Source: SAR202 cluster bacterium (lineage in GTDB: Bacteria; Chloroflexota; Dehalococcoidia; UBA6926; VFHL01). From it: a DNA stretch of 58,094 nucleotides. The translations under genes and the position numbers were made by a program. The notes beneath the pieces are model-generated. The model was not told where the DNA came from, ran no database searches, and worked only from the letters and a program-made list of their open reading frames with translations. Location: assembly GCA_009392005.1 (NCBI GenBank), contig VFHL01000013.1, positions 1 through 58,094 of the forward strand. The letters run 5' to 3'. Shown in pieces: positions 9,220 to 17,765 of the stretch (position 1 is its first letter; the number at the start of each line of letters is the position of its first letter).

Positions 9220-10482
9220 TTGGAACGACGTATTAACAGAGTAATCCGAAACAACCAAGGGCGGGTTGTCCGATCAGCCGAAACCGGTGGATACGCGCTG
9301 CCCGAAGCTTTTGAACCAGCAAAGAATACCGTTTTCTTATTGAAACCGATGTATCCCGGCGAAGAAAACTCGGATCTCATCCAAAGATTTGATGACGAGA
9401 TGAAGTACGTACAGAGAATTTTTCGCCAAGCTTCAAATCATCCAGCAGGTGTACAAATTGACTCATACGATTTACCTTTTTCGCAGGAAGAAAAGCAACT
9501 CGCATTAACAAAACTCCTTGATAGTGAAACCAGTGAAGAACGTCCGATCGCGGAACTAGAAGTTGCCTGTGACGATGAAGCACCATATTTGAATCGATGG
9601 CTTATTCGCGATCAACTAGTGAATGCTAAGAACTTATCTCCATTATTGGTTGAAAAAACCGTCAGATTATTAGAAAGCGATATAGTTGCTCTGCGGCTCC
9701 TTGCGGTAGAGATGTTGGGATATATAGGTGATGCCCTCGTCGTCCCCGCGTTACTCAAATGCCTCCGTGAAGACATCCACCCAGATGTACGTGGATTTGC
9801 ATCATTATCACTCGGAAGGTTACAGGTTTTTGAGGCACGTTTACCGATTGCAAATCGCGCGCTTCAGGCGCCAGATGCAGGAGAAAGACATGATCACCTC
9901 TCTGGCTTGGCTTTACTGGGTGGTCTCGGAGATACAGCTCCAGGGATACACCTTGAAAGTGAAGATCCAAATGACCCAACGACAGATTTACGCAACATTA
10001 TTAATGTATCAACGTCTGAGGGGTTACCCGGAATCACTGCACGTTTACTTGACACCAACACATCGCGAGGTGAAAGATTAGCGTGTATATCGTTGATCGA
10101 GATCACGACACCAGAGGATTCAATGTCAATTCTCTATTCCTTGTTTAGTGATACTGATGAACACATTCGATCATCTGCCATGCTAGTCACCGCAGTCCAT
10201 CTCCTTAATATGGAGGATGTGGAAGCTGGTGGTGAGGAAATGGACCATTTTGCAAATATTTTGAACTCAGATAGAAGCTCCCGCTGTAGAGAAACAGCTG
10301 CTACTATTTTAGGAAAAATCGGTGACAAATCCGTAATCCCCTTAGTGGACAGACGAGGCTTAGGTGATCCCGACTTCCTCGTCCGTGATGCGGCTGAGAG
10401 ATCACTACGAACAATTGAGGATCGATTATTTGGTCATCATCGAGTTAGAAGCGACGCCGATCTTGGTATTTGGAGGCGATAG
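9220..10482 (+). CDS. HEAT-repeat protein of unknown function
   Basis: 420 residues, no signal peptide or membrane segment. From about residue 145 there are repeated helical pairs of the HEAT/PBS-lyase kind, for example ALRLLAVEMLGYIGDALVVP, VRGFASLSLGRL, RLACISLIEIT and CRETAATILGKIGDKSVIP followed by RDAAERSLRTIE. The N-terminal 140 residues are less regular. The start is a TTG at 9220 behind a weak AGGTG, so it may be misplaced. Such repeats usually make protein-binding scaffolds. It sits between dapF and dapL but nothing ties it to lysine synthesis. Confidence 0.75.
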   Translation: MERRINRVIRNNQGRVVRSAETGGYALPEAFEPAKNTVFLLKPMYPGEENSDLIQRFDDEMKYVQRIFRQASNHPAGVQIDSYDLPFSQEEKQLALTKLLDSETSEERPIAELEVACDDEAPYLNRWLIRDQLVNAKNLSPLLVEKTVRLLESDIVALRLLAVEMLGYIGDALVVPALLKCLREDIHPDVRGFASLSLGRLQVFEARLPIANRALQAPDAGERHDHLSGLALLGGLGDTAPGIHLESEDPNDPTTDLRNIINVSTSEGLPGITARLLDTNTSRGERLACISLIEITTPEDSMSILYSLFSDTDEHIRSSAMLVTAVHLLNMEDVEAGGEEMDHFANILNSDRSSRCRETAATILGKIGDKSVIPLVDRRGLGDPDFLVRDAAERSLRTIEDRLFGHHRVRSDADLGIWRR

Positions 10483-10546
10483 ACAGGCAAACGACACCCA
10501 ATCGTAGATTGTCAGAATAAATTTCAGCATGAGGAAGGCGATAAAT

Positions 10547-11713
10547 ATGAAAACCGCAGAGCGAATTGCAAAACTTCCACCGTACTTGTTTGTTGAAGTA
10601 ACACGTAAAATTAATGAAAAACGAGCACAGGGGGAAGACGTTGTCTCTTTAGCTATTGGTGACCCCGACATACCAACGCCACAACACATTATAGATGCTA
10701 TGAATGAAGCGCTAAAGGACACATCAACACATCGATATCCTGAATCTGATGGGCTGCCCGAATTTCGGCAGTCCGTAGCTGATTGGTACAGCCGCCGTTT
10801 TGACGTTAAGTTAAATCCAGACACAGAGGTCCTACCAACCATTGGATCAAAGGAGGCAATTGGTCACCTCGCATTCTGCTACATAGATCCGGGTGATATC
10901 GCTCTTGTCCCGGATCCCGGTTATCCAGTTTACTCAATTGGAACAATGTTGGCAGGCGGAGAAACATTCTGGCTACCACTATCGCGTGAAAACAGGTTTC
11001 TTCCTGATCTCAATGCCATCCCAGAAGATATCGCGCGAAAAGCGAAATTAATTTGGTTAAATTATCCAAATAATCCGACCGCAGCAACCGCCGATTTGCC
11101 ATTTTTTGAGAAGATTGTCGATTTCGCAAAAAAATATGACATTCTTGTTTGCCATGATGGCCCATACACGGAGGTGGCATTCGACGATTACGAACCAGTT
11201 TCTTTTTTGCAAGCAAATGGAGCAAAAGATGTTGGCATAGAATTCCACTCCCTCTCAAAAAGTTTCAACATGACTGGTTGGCGCATTGGTATGGCAGTAG
11301 GCAATGCTGATGCTATTGACGCCCTTATGCGGATCAAATCCAACCTCGATAGCGGTATTTTCAATGCAGTGCAACTTGCTGGGATCGCTGCGTTAGAAGG
11401 TCCACAAGATGCCATTAAGGATCATAACGTCAAATACCAACAACGGCGGGATAAACTTATTCCTGTGTTGCGCAATATGGGGTTAGAAGTTGACCCTCCA
11501 AAAGGCAGCCTGTACGTGTGGGCAAAATTACCGGACAATGTGAAGTCGGGTGATTTTGCTGCACAGTTGATTGATGCAGTGAACGTTGTTGTCACTCCCG
11601 GCCGTGGGTACGGTGAAGCGGGAGAAGGGTTTATTCGTTGCTCCTTGACTGTCCCTGATGACCAATTAGACCGTGCCATCGACCGGCTCAGTCAATTTCG
11701 ATTACAGAGGTAA
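10547..11713 (+). CDS. dapL: LL-diaminopimelate aminotransferase
   Basis: 388 residues from the ATG at 10547, chosen because GAGGAAGG (10531-10538) lies 8 nt before it; the protein then begins MKTAERIAKLPPYLFVEV as DapL enzymes do. It is a fold-type I PLP aminotransferase that converts tetrahydrodipicolinate directly to LL-diaminopimelate, bypassing the acylated intermediates. Visible are SLAIGDPDIPTP, NYPNNPTAA, HDGPYTEVAFDDY and the PLP lysine in SLSKSFNMTGWRIG. The next step, DapF, is encoded upstream. Closely related aminotransferases have other substrates, but the dapF context supports this one. Confidence 0.88.
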   Translation: MKTAERIAKLPPYLFVEVTRKINEKRAQGEDVVSLAIGDPDIPTPQHIIDAMNEALKDTSTHRYPESDGLPEFRQSVADWYSRRFDVKLNPDTEVLPTIGSKEAIGHLAFCYIDPGDIALVPDPGYPVYSIGTMLAGGETFWLPLSRENRFLPDLNAIPEDIARKAKLIWLNYPNNPTAATADLPFFEKIVDFAKKYDILVCHDGPYTEVAFDDYEPVSFLQANGAKDVGIEFHSLSKSFNMTGWRIGMAVGNADAIDALMRIKSNLDSGIFNAVQLAGIAALEGPQDAIKDHNVKYQQRRDKLIPVLRNMGLEVDPPKGSLYVWAKLPDNVKSGDFAAQLIDAVNVVVTPGRGYGEAGEGFIRCSLTVPDDQLDRAIDRLSQFRLQR

Positions 11714-11763
11714 AAACCAACGAAGTCACAAAATATGTCCTCACATCCAAACCTTGAGCGTTA

Positions 11764-12996
11764 ATGAGAGGGCAAAAGCGGAAATTTAAACAAAAAAACG
11801 TCAAGCCGCATGGTGGTTACTCAACTAAGCCAAGGCCTGAGCGGGCGCTGCTCGCGGGCATTGACATTAAAGGAGAAAAACATTCCTGGCCACTCCAAGC
11901 CTCCCTGGAAGAGCTACAACGATTAACGGGGACTGCCGGTGCTACAGTTGTCGGAACGATCAGTCAACATCTTGCGAAACGTAGCCCATTTTATGTAGGA
12001 AAAGGAAAGTTGGAAGAAATCAAGGAGTTGAAATACGACCTTGATTACACGGTCGTCATTTTCGATGACGAACTCTCTCCTGCCCAGCAAAGAAATCTAG
12101 AACGTGAACTATCGGTCAAAATTATCGATCGTACAGCACTAATACTAGATATTTTCGCACGCCATGCACATACGAAAGAAGGGCGGCTGCAAGTTGACCT
12201 CGCACAAAATCAGTACCTGCTACCCAGGTTGGCAGGGCAATGGAGTCATCTTGAACGTCTCGGAGGTGGGATAGGGACACGAGGTCCGGGAGAGGCGCAG
12301 CTAGAAACCGATCGCCGACTCGTTCGAAACAGAATTTACCAGTTGCAAAAAGAGATTAAATCTGTACAGCAACGTCGCAGTTTATATCGGGATAACCGTA
12401 AACGTAACGGCGTACCAGTGATATCGCTGGTAGGCTATACAAACGCGGGCAAGAGTACATTAATGAACGCATTGACAGAAGCGCAAGTGACAGCCGAAGA
12501 CAAATTATTCGCCACACTTGATCCTGTGACTCGCAAGGTCCGTTTGCCGGGTGGATTAGATGCCTTGCTTACCGACACCGTTGGCTTCATACAAAAACTT
12601 CCAACGGGCTTAATCGCAGCTTTTAAGGCAACTCTTGAAGAACTCCAAGATACAGACATTCTCCTTCATGTCGTTGATATTTCACACCCAAACGTGATCG
12701 AACAGTATGATACGGTCGAGCAAGTCTTACATGAATTAGAAATTGAAGATAAACCAACCGTAATCGCACTAAACAAATCTGACCTCGAACGAGAAGCGAA
12801 TAACCATATCGATTTCGGCTTTGACCCGCATCAGATCGCAAGCGATGCGAACGGTGATCGGGACAATAATGTTATTCGTGTGTCAGCAACCCAAGGTTCA
12901 AATCTTGCAAGGCTAAAAAATCATCTTCGGGCAAAAATTGCGCAGGGCAGGGAAGAACATCATGAGAGCAATTCGCTGGAAGAACACTTGGTATAA
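11764..12996 (+). CDS. hflX: Ribosome-associated GTPase HflX
   Basis: 410 residues. The N-terminal HflX domain contains FYVGKGKLEEI and the loop DDELSPAQQRNLE, followed by LGGGIGTRGPGEAQLE and the coiled linker RRLVRNRIYQLQKEI. The GTPase domain has G1 GYTNAGKSTL, G3 DTVGF and G4 NKSD. HflX binds 50S subunits and splits stalled ribosomes in stress. It is followed by the OadB-like gene after 12 nt, probably as a cotranscript. Confidence 0.95.
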   Translation: MRGQKRKFKQKNVKPHGGYSTKPRPERALLAGIDIKGEKHSWPLQASLEELQRLTGTAGATVVGTISQHLAKRSPFYVGKGKLEEIKELKYDLDYTVVIFDDELSPAQQRNLERELSVKIIDRTALILDIFARHAHTKEGRLQVDLAQNQYLLPRLAGQWSHLERLGGGIGTRGPGEAQLETDRRLVRNRIYQLQKEIKSVQQRRSLYRDNRKRNGVPVISLVGYTNAGKSTLMNALTEAQVTAEDKLFATLDPVTRKVRLPGGLDALLTDTVGFIQKLPTGLIAAFKATLEELQDTDILLHVVDISHPNVIEQYDTVEQVLHELEIEDKPTVIALNKSDLEREANNHIDFGFDPHQIASDANGDRDNNVIRVSATQGSNLARLKNHLRAKIAQGREEHHESNSLEEHLV

Positions 12997-13008
12997 TCTA
13001 AGGCAAAC

Positions 13009-14133
13009 ATGATCACTGAGATTTTTTATAACCCTGACCTACTATCAGAAATCCCCCAGTTATGGGGAAACGGGCTGATGTTGGTGATCGCATGTATATT
13101 CGTGTACTTGGCCATAGCAAAAGGTTTTGAACCTCTTCTTCTTATTCCAATCGGCGCAGGAATGATTTTAGCGAATATCCCTTTTTCAGGAACAACAGAT
13201 CCTAATGGTTTCTTAACTACCTTAAAAAATATTGGCCTGAAAACTGAAATTTTTCCACTACTGATGTTTCTCGGAATCGGAGCTTTGACTGATTTCAGTG
13301 CGCTCATTAGAAAACCTATTACAGCGCTACTTGGTGGCGCCGCACAAATGGGGATTTTCGTCACACTAATCCTGGCAACAATCTTACCAATTTTCTCATT
13401 ACAAGAAGCAGGTGCTATAAGTATTATCGGTGGAGCAGATGGACCAACAGCAATTTATGTTGCCACAAGACTTGCTGGAGAAAATCTCTTAGGTCCGATA
13501 GCAATTTCAGCTTATTCATATATGGCTTTAGTACCCATCATCCAACCACCAATAATGCGACTATTAACAACAAAAAAAGAACGCAGTACAGTCATGGAAA
13601 ACACCGAAGTTGAAATACCTCGAATCGCCAAGATTATCTTTCCGTTAATCATCATTTTATTGGCTGCTCTCGCAGCGCCAAAAGCAGCGCCTCTTCTTGG
13701 AATGCTAGCTTTTGGCAATCTACTTCGAGAAAGCGGAGCAGTAGAGAGGTTGTCAAACACTGCTCAAAACGAATTGATCAATATAACAACCATTCTGTTG
13801 GGATTGACTGTCGGAGGCACCATGACAGCAGCACAATTCCTCAACATTGGTACTATTACTATTTTCTTGTTAGGGCTTGTCGCGTTCTGTATCGCGACAG
13901 CAAGCGGGGTTTTGCTCGGAAAGATCCTGTATTACGTAACGAGGGGCAAGATAAACCCACTGATTGGAGCCGCCGGGGTTTCTGCCGTACCAATGGCCGC
14001 CAGAGTAGTTCACCAAGTTGGCCAAGAAGAAAATCCAAACAACTTTTTACTAATGCATGCAATGGGACCAAATGTCGCTGGCGTCTTGGGTTCAGCGATC
14101 GCCGCCGGAGTTCTTTTACAACGCTTAGGTTAA
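13009..14133 (+). CDS. Na+-translocating decarboxylase beta-subunit-like membrane protein (OadB/GcdB family)
   Basis: 374 residues with about nine to ten hydrophobic segments. The family signature GGADGPTAIYVATRL contains the aspartate that takes part in Na+ transport in oxaloacetate decarboxylase, and AYSYMALVPIIQPPIMRLLTT and AAGVSAVPMAARV are also typical. In known systems the beta subunit couples decarboxylation of a biotin-bound carboxyl group to Na+ export and needs alpha and gamma subunits. No carboxyltransferase or biotin-carrier gene is adjacent, so the partner must be elsewhere. A one-TM protein follows 4 nt after the stop. Confidence 0.88.
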   Translation: MITEIFYNPDLLSEIPQLWGNGLMLVIACIFVYLAIAKGFEPLLLIPIGAGMILANIPFSGTTDPNGFLTTLKNIGLKTEIFPLLMFLGIGALTDFSALIRKPITALLGGAAQMGIFVTLILATILPIFSLQEAGAISIIGGADGPTAIYVATRLAGENLLGPIAISAYSYMALVPIIQPPIMRLLTTKKERSTVMENTEVEIPRIAKIIFPLIIILLAALAAPKAAPLLGMLAFGNLLRESGAVERLSNTAQNELINITTILLGLTVGGTMTAAQFLNIGTITIFLLGLVAFCIATASGVLLGKILYYVTRGKINPLIGAAGVSAVPMAARVVHQVGQEENPNNFLLMHAMGPNVAGVLGSAIAAGVLLQRLG

Positions 14134-14137
14134 AACA

Positions 14138-14326
14138 ATGCAAGTAGAACCAGAAACATCAGATCCTAATCACGATCCGTTCCGATCTCCATCAAAAACA
14201 ATCCGAGTGATAAACGAAGGATGTTCGATATCTGGATGCGGATGCATCATTTCAATTTTTGTTGTCATTTTCGTAGCTGTTCTCCTTGCCGCAGCGACTA
14301 TTGTCCGCGTTGTTATGGTGGTGTAG
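14138..14326 (+). CDS. Small single-pass membrane protein
   Basis: 62 codons beginning 4 nt after the oadB-like stop. The first 35 residues are polar and Pro/Asp-rich, then GCSISGCGCIISIFVV leads into one hydrophobic segment of about 25 residues that runs to the C-terminus. I do not recognise a family. OadG-type gamma subunits also have one membrane segment, but at the N-terminus, so the match is topologically wrong. The position makes cotranslation with the OadB-like protein likely. There is no strong ribosome-binding site. Confidence 0.5.
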   Translation: MQVEPETSDPNHDPFRSPSKTIRVINEGCSISGCGCIISIFVVIFVAVLLAAATIVRVVMVV

Positions 14327-14401
14327 AGCATCGAATGTGAGATGTTAAATTACTTCGTATAATAATTATTATGTTAATTTTAAATACGCATATAAATACG
14401 A

Positions 14402-14410
14402 TGCTACAAT
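14402..14410 (+). promoter_or_regulatory. Extended -10 element for the S41 protease gene
   Basis: TGC-TACAAT at 14402-14410 in a very AT-rich stretch, 35 nt before the ATG at 14445. No clear -35. The motif and the bases after it (TGCTACAATCA) recur before larB at 46321. Confidence 0.4.
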
Positions 14411-14444
14411 CATACCGTGCCGTATCCTCATTTTTATTAGTCAC

Positions 14445-15644
14445 ATGAAATTGATCCGAAATAAAATATCTCGCCCGTATTTTTTCTTGGCTTTGTTAGT
14501 CTGCATCGTCGCATCAACCACTGTCTTTGCAATGCTACCGCAGCCCCTTGCTCGTATCCCACTGCCATTTATCTCGCAAGAGCCGTTACCCCAGGAATTT
14601 AAACGTTTAGAAGCTGTCTATCAAATTTTACAAAAGGAATACATTGATCAATCCAAACTTGAAAATCCTGAGTACCTTATTGAAGCAGCAATTACTAGCA
14701 TGCTGGAGGCACTCGATGAACCGTATACACACTATCTCAATCGCGATCTTTACAATCTTCAAACCAGCCAGATCCAAGGATCTTTCGTTGGAATTGGTGC
14801 GCGAGTCGAAAAAAAGAATGGCTCATTGATTCTTCACCCAATGCCAGGATATCCGGCTGAAGCTGCTGGATTGCTCAATAATGACATTCTTTTGAGCATT
14901 AATGGGATGGATGCAAAAACAATGTCCCAGACGGAAGTAGTCATGCATATTCGTGGCCAGCCGAACACAACTGTCGAATTGCAAATTGCACGTGACGGAG
15001 TTTCGAATCCGATTACAATTGTCATTGAACGAAACGTTATTCCTCTTGAAACCATCAAACTAAAAGACCTTGAGAATGGTTTCATCATGCTGGATATATC
15101 CCGTTTTTCAAGATCAACGCCGGGCGAATTAAAGGAATTGATTAGCAATCTTGATTTAAACACCGTTAATGGCATTGTTGTTGATCTACGTAACAATCCT
15201 GGCGGATTAGTTGAATCGGTAGTAAGTGTGACGGGGCATTTCCTCAATGAAAAGATCATATTCCATCAAGTGGAAAAAGATGGAAATCAAATAACACACG
15301 AAAGTAACCAAGATTCTACCTTGTTGAAAACGGTACCATTGGCTGTTCTTGTCAACAAATACTCAGCCAGTGCCAGTGAAATTTTTGCAGGGGCCATTCA
15401 AGACTACAAACGCGGTCCTATCATTGGAGAAAAAACATTTGGCAAGGGAAGTGTCGGATTATTGTTTGAATTGCCAGGAAATACAGGTCTGTCAGTAACA
15501 TCTGCGAGATGGCTAACTCCCCTAAAAAACCCAATCGAGAATATTGGTATCGCGCCAGAAATTTTCATTGTTGACGATCAATCAACGGAAAGAGATGAAG
15601 CTTTGGACAGGGCACTTAAATATCTCGCAGCTAACAGAAAATAG
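14445..15644 (+). CDS. S41-family C-terminal processing protease (CtpA-like)
   Basis: 399 residues. An N-terminal hydrophobic segment (about 12-34) acts as signal peptide or membrane anchor. It is followed by the helical N-region, a PDZ domain (about 105-190, with GSFVGIGARVEKK and GYPAEAAGLLNNDILLSING) and the S41 core. The catalytic serine is in NKYSASASEIFAGAIQD and the lysine in GEKTFGKGSVG, the Ser-Lys dyad of CtpA. Such proteases trim C-termini of exported proteins outside the cytoplasmic membrane. It precedes rnpB. Confidence 0.92.
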   Translation: MKLIRNKISRPYFFLALLVCIVASTTVFAMLPQPLARIPLPFISQEPLPQEFKRLEAVYQILQKEYIDQSKLENPEYLIEAAITSMLEALDEPYTHYLNRDLYNLQTSQIQGSFVGIGARVEKKNGSLILHPMPGYPAEAAGLLNNDILLSINGMDAKTMSQTEVVMHIRGQPNTTVELQIARDGVSNPITIVIERNVIPLETIKLKDLENGFIMLDISRFSRSTPGELKELISNLDLNTVNGIVVDLRNNPGGLVESVVSVTGHFLNEKIIFHQVEKDGNQITHESNQDSTLLKTVPLAVLVNKYSASASEIFAGAIQDYKRGPIIGEKTFGKGSVGLLFELPGNTGLSVTSARWLTPLKNPIENIGIAPEIFIVDDQSTERDEALDRALKYLAANRK

Positions 15645-15781
15645 TATGAAGTTGAGTCCCCTACCCTGTCTTAATTTTACGAAAAGTTGAACCCCGTACA
15701 AAACTACGGCAAGATTTTCCTGCCCCAACGACAGCGAGTTTTGGGCACAAAAAAAGAGTCACCTTAATCTTACTTGGAATA

Positions 15782-15787
15782 TATAAT
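15782..15787 (+). promoter_or_regulatory. -10 box of the RNase P RNA promoter
   Basis: A consensus TATAAT lies 7 nt before the first base of the predicted RNA, the expected distance to +1. A -35 is weak (GTCACC region near 15758). Confidence 0.6.
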
Positions 15788-15794
15788 GGGGCGA

Positions 15795-16179
15795 GGTGAG
15801 GTAGGATGGGTGATCGCCGGTTCATTCATGAATCGGAGGAAAGTCCGGGCTCCTCCGAGCAAGGGTGCTGGGTAACACCCAGGCTTTAATGCATCGGTTA
15901 CCGATGTTTGAAGACGGACAGTGCCACAGAAAATATACCGCCTGTTTTAAAACAGGTAAGGGTGAAATGGTGCGGTAAGAGCGCACCAGCAGTCGGGTAA
16001 CCGGCTGGCTAGGTAAACCCCGCCTGGAGCAAGGCCAAATAGAGGGATTATGGGAGCTCGGCCCGTCCCTGGGTAGGCTGCAAGATCTTGTTGGTAACAA
16101 CAAGACTAGATAGATGATCACCACTTCCGGAAAGGCAACTTTCCGAAGAACAGGACCCGGCTTATAATCCTACCTGACC
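15795..16179 (+). ncRNA. rnpB: RNase P RNA, bacterial class A
   Basis: The conserved 5' core GGAGGAAAGTCCGGGCTCC starts at about 15835 and the 3' core ACAGGACCCGGCTTATAA ends near 16167; they form helix P4. Between them are GGGTGAAATGGTGCGGTAAG and AGAGCGCACCAG, universal RNase P segments. GGTGAGGTAGGA (15795-15806) pairs with TCCTACCTGACC (16168-16179) as helix P1 with one mismatch, which sets the ends at about 385 nt. It is the catalytic RNA that removes 5' leaders from pre-tRNA. The 238 nt between it and the next gene hold no gene I can see. Confidence 0.95.
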
Positions 16180-16417
16180 TTTTATCGAGGAGTTTTAACT
16201 TTAGTCATTGCAGCAGTTCAAATCATCCCTTAGAATTGTACGCAGGTTTGAATTAAACGTACCCGTAAGTCAGTTTTTTGATTCAGAATCTATCTTTGGT
16301 TTTTTTGAAATTTTGTGGAACTTTAAGTTGAAAGTGGCATCATACATTGGCCCGTAAATACACCTTGGTTTTGAGTAAATATAGATAAACCTCAGCGGTC
16401 ATTAACAAAGGAAACGT

Positions 16418-17719
16418 GTGAGCAATAGGCTAGACAAAACAGATTTTGATATTGTGGTTGTTGGAGCGGGACCCGCTGGGTCCGCAGTAGCACGAATCAC
16501 AGCTAAAGCAGGACTGAATGTACTACTTTTGGAAGAGCATTCAGAAGTCGGCTTTCCTGTACAATGCTCCGGGTTCGTAACGGAACGCACGCTTGATGAA
16601 GTGGGATTTGGAGCACAAACCCTCATTCGAAACGAAATACGTGGTGCGACAGTACATGCTCCTGGATCTACAAGAGTACAGCTCGGGGGCAAAGAAACCC
16701 GTGCGATCGCCCTCGATCGCTCTGCATTAGATCAACTCCTCGTAAGTAAAGCAGAACAAGAGGGTGCGCGCGTCTATCTCCAAACACGCCTCAATGACAT
16801 CCAGCGTGAAGACAATCGACTTCGTGTGAGGCTTAAACAAGCTAAAACTAGCGGAGATATTTGTTTTACAACACGCCTTGTAATTGGAGCAGACGGTTGG
16901 AATTCATCGGTGAGAAGATGGATGCAACTCCCGCAAATTGCAACAATCGCTGCAGTCAGTATAGATACAACACTGCAAAATGATCTCAATGACATGGCAC
17001 AAATTTTCGTTGGGAATCAAGTTGCACCTGGTTGGTTTGGATGGGCGATTCCACTCGCCGATGGATCTAACCGTATAGGCATCGGCTGTGACCCTAAGCA
17101 TACTAATATCAAACCACGCATTTTGCTGGAACAGCTTCTTCATCTTTTCCCTGAGCAACTTACAGGTGCCAAAATGGAAAACTTTTCTGGTGGATTTATT
17201 CCCTTATATACAAACGCCGATCATTATCGGGAATCAATATCAGATAACCTAATGCTTGTTGGTGATGCCGCGGGCCAGGTTAAACCAACTTCAGGCGGTG
17301 GCATTTACACTGGCCTTCGCGCCGCCGAATCAGCGGCTAAAGTGGCTATTATGGCAATGAACGATGGTGACTTTTCATCAAATTCATTGCGGAGATACGA
17401 ATACAAATGGCGTGATAATTTGGAAGATGAATTCGAACGCGGAGGAGATGTCCGCGAAATGTTCCTCACCTTGAGCGACAAACAACTGCAACGAGTCGTA
17501 CAATTCCTAGGTTTGCCAGGCTTACGCCAAATTATTGATCGCTATGGAGACATTGACTACCAGTCACATGTCTTCGCACAACTGGTTCGAGTGGCACCTA
17601 CACTAAAATCAATGCTAGCCCTTCCTTCAATTCTTCCTGACAGATGGATAAAAATGCTGGCTAATAACAGCAAAGACTCCGGTGAAAAAGAAACCGAATT
17701 CACCGTGCTTTCACGATAG
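16418..17719 (+). CDS. Geranylgeranyl-reductase-family FAD-dependent oxidoreductase
   Basis: 433 residues starting at a GTG with AAAGGAAAC just before it. The N-terminal dinucleotide-binding fold IVVVGAGPAGSAVAR is followed by the redox-type GFPVQCSGFVTERTL segment, the substrate motif GWFGWAIPL (YxWxFP type) and the FAD motif LMLVGDAAGQVKPTSGGG. The family saturates prenyl chains of chlorophylls, archaeal lipids or quinones. Without pigment or archaeal-lipid genes nearby the substrate is open; saturation of a menaquinone or lipid chain is the best guess. Confidence 0.85.
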   Translation: MSNRLDKTDFDIVVVGAGPAGSAVARITAKAGLNVLLLEEHSEVGFPVQCSGFVTERTLDEVGFGAQTLIRNEIRGATVHAPGSTRVQLGGKETRAIALDRSALDQLLVSKAEQEGARVYLQTRLNDIQREDNRLRVRLKQAKTSGDICFTTRLVIGADGWNSSVRRWMQLPQIATIAAVSIDTTLQNDLNDMAQIFVGNQVAPGWFGWAIPLADGSNRIGIGCDPKHTNIKPRILLEQLLHLFPEQLTGAKMENFSGGFIPLYTNADHYRESISDNLMLVGDAAGQVKPTSGGGIYTGLRAAESAAKVAIMAMNDGDFSSNSLRRYEYKWRDNLEDEFERGGDVREMFLTLSDKQLQRVVQFLGLPGLRQIIDRYGDIDYQSHVFAQLVRVAPTLKSMLALPSILPDRWIKMLANNSKDSGEKETEFTVLSR

Positions 17720-17765
17720 ATCATTGCTTTCATCAATCCAAAAACATACCCAACCAATAGTTACA

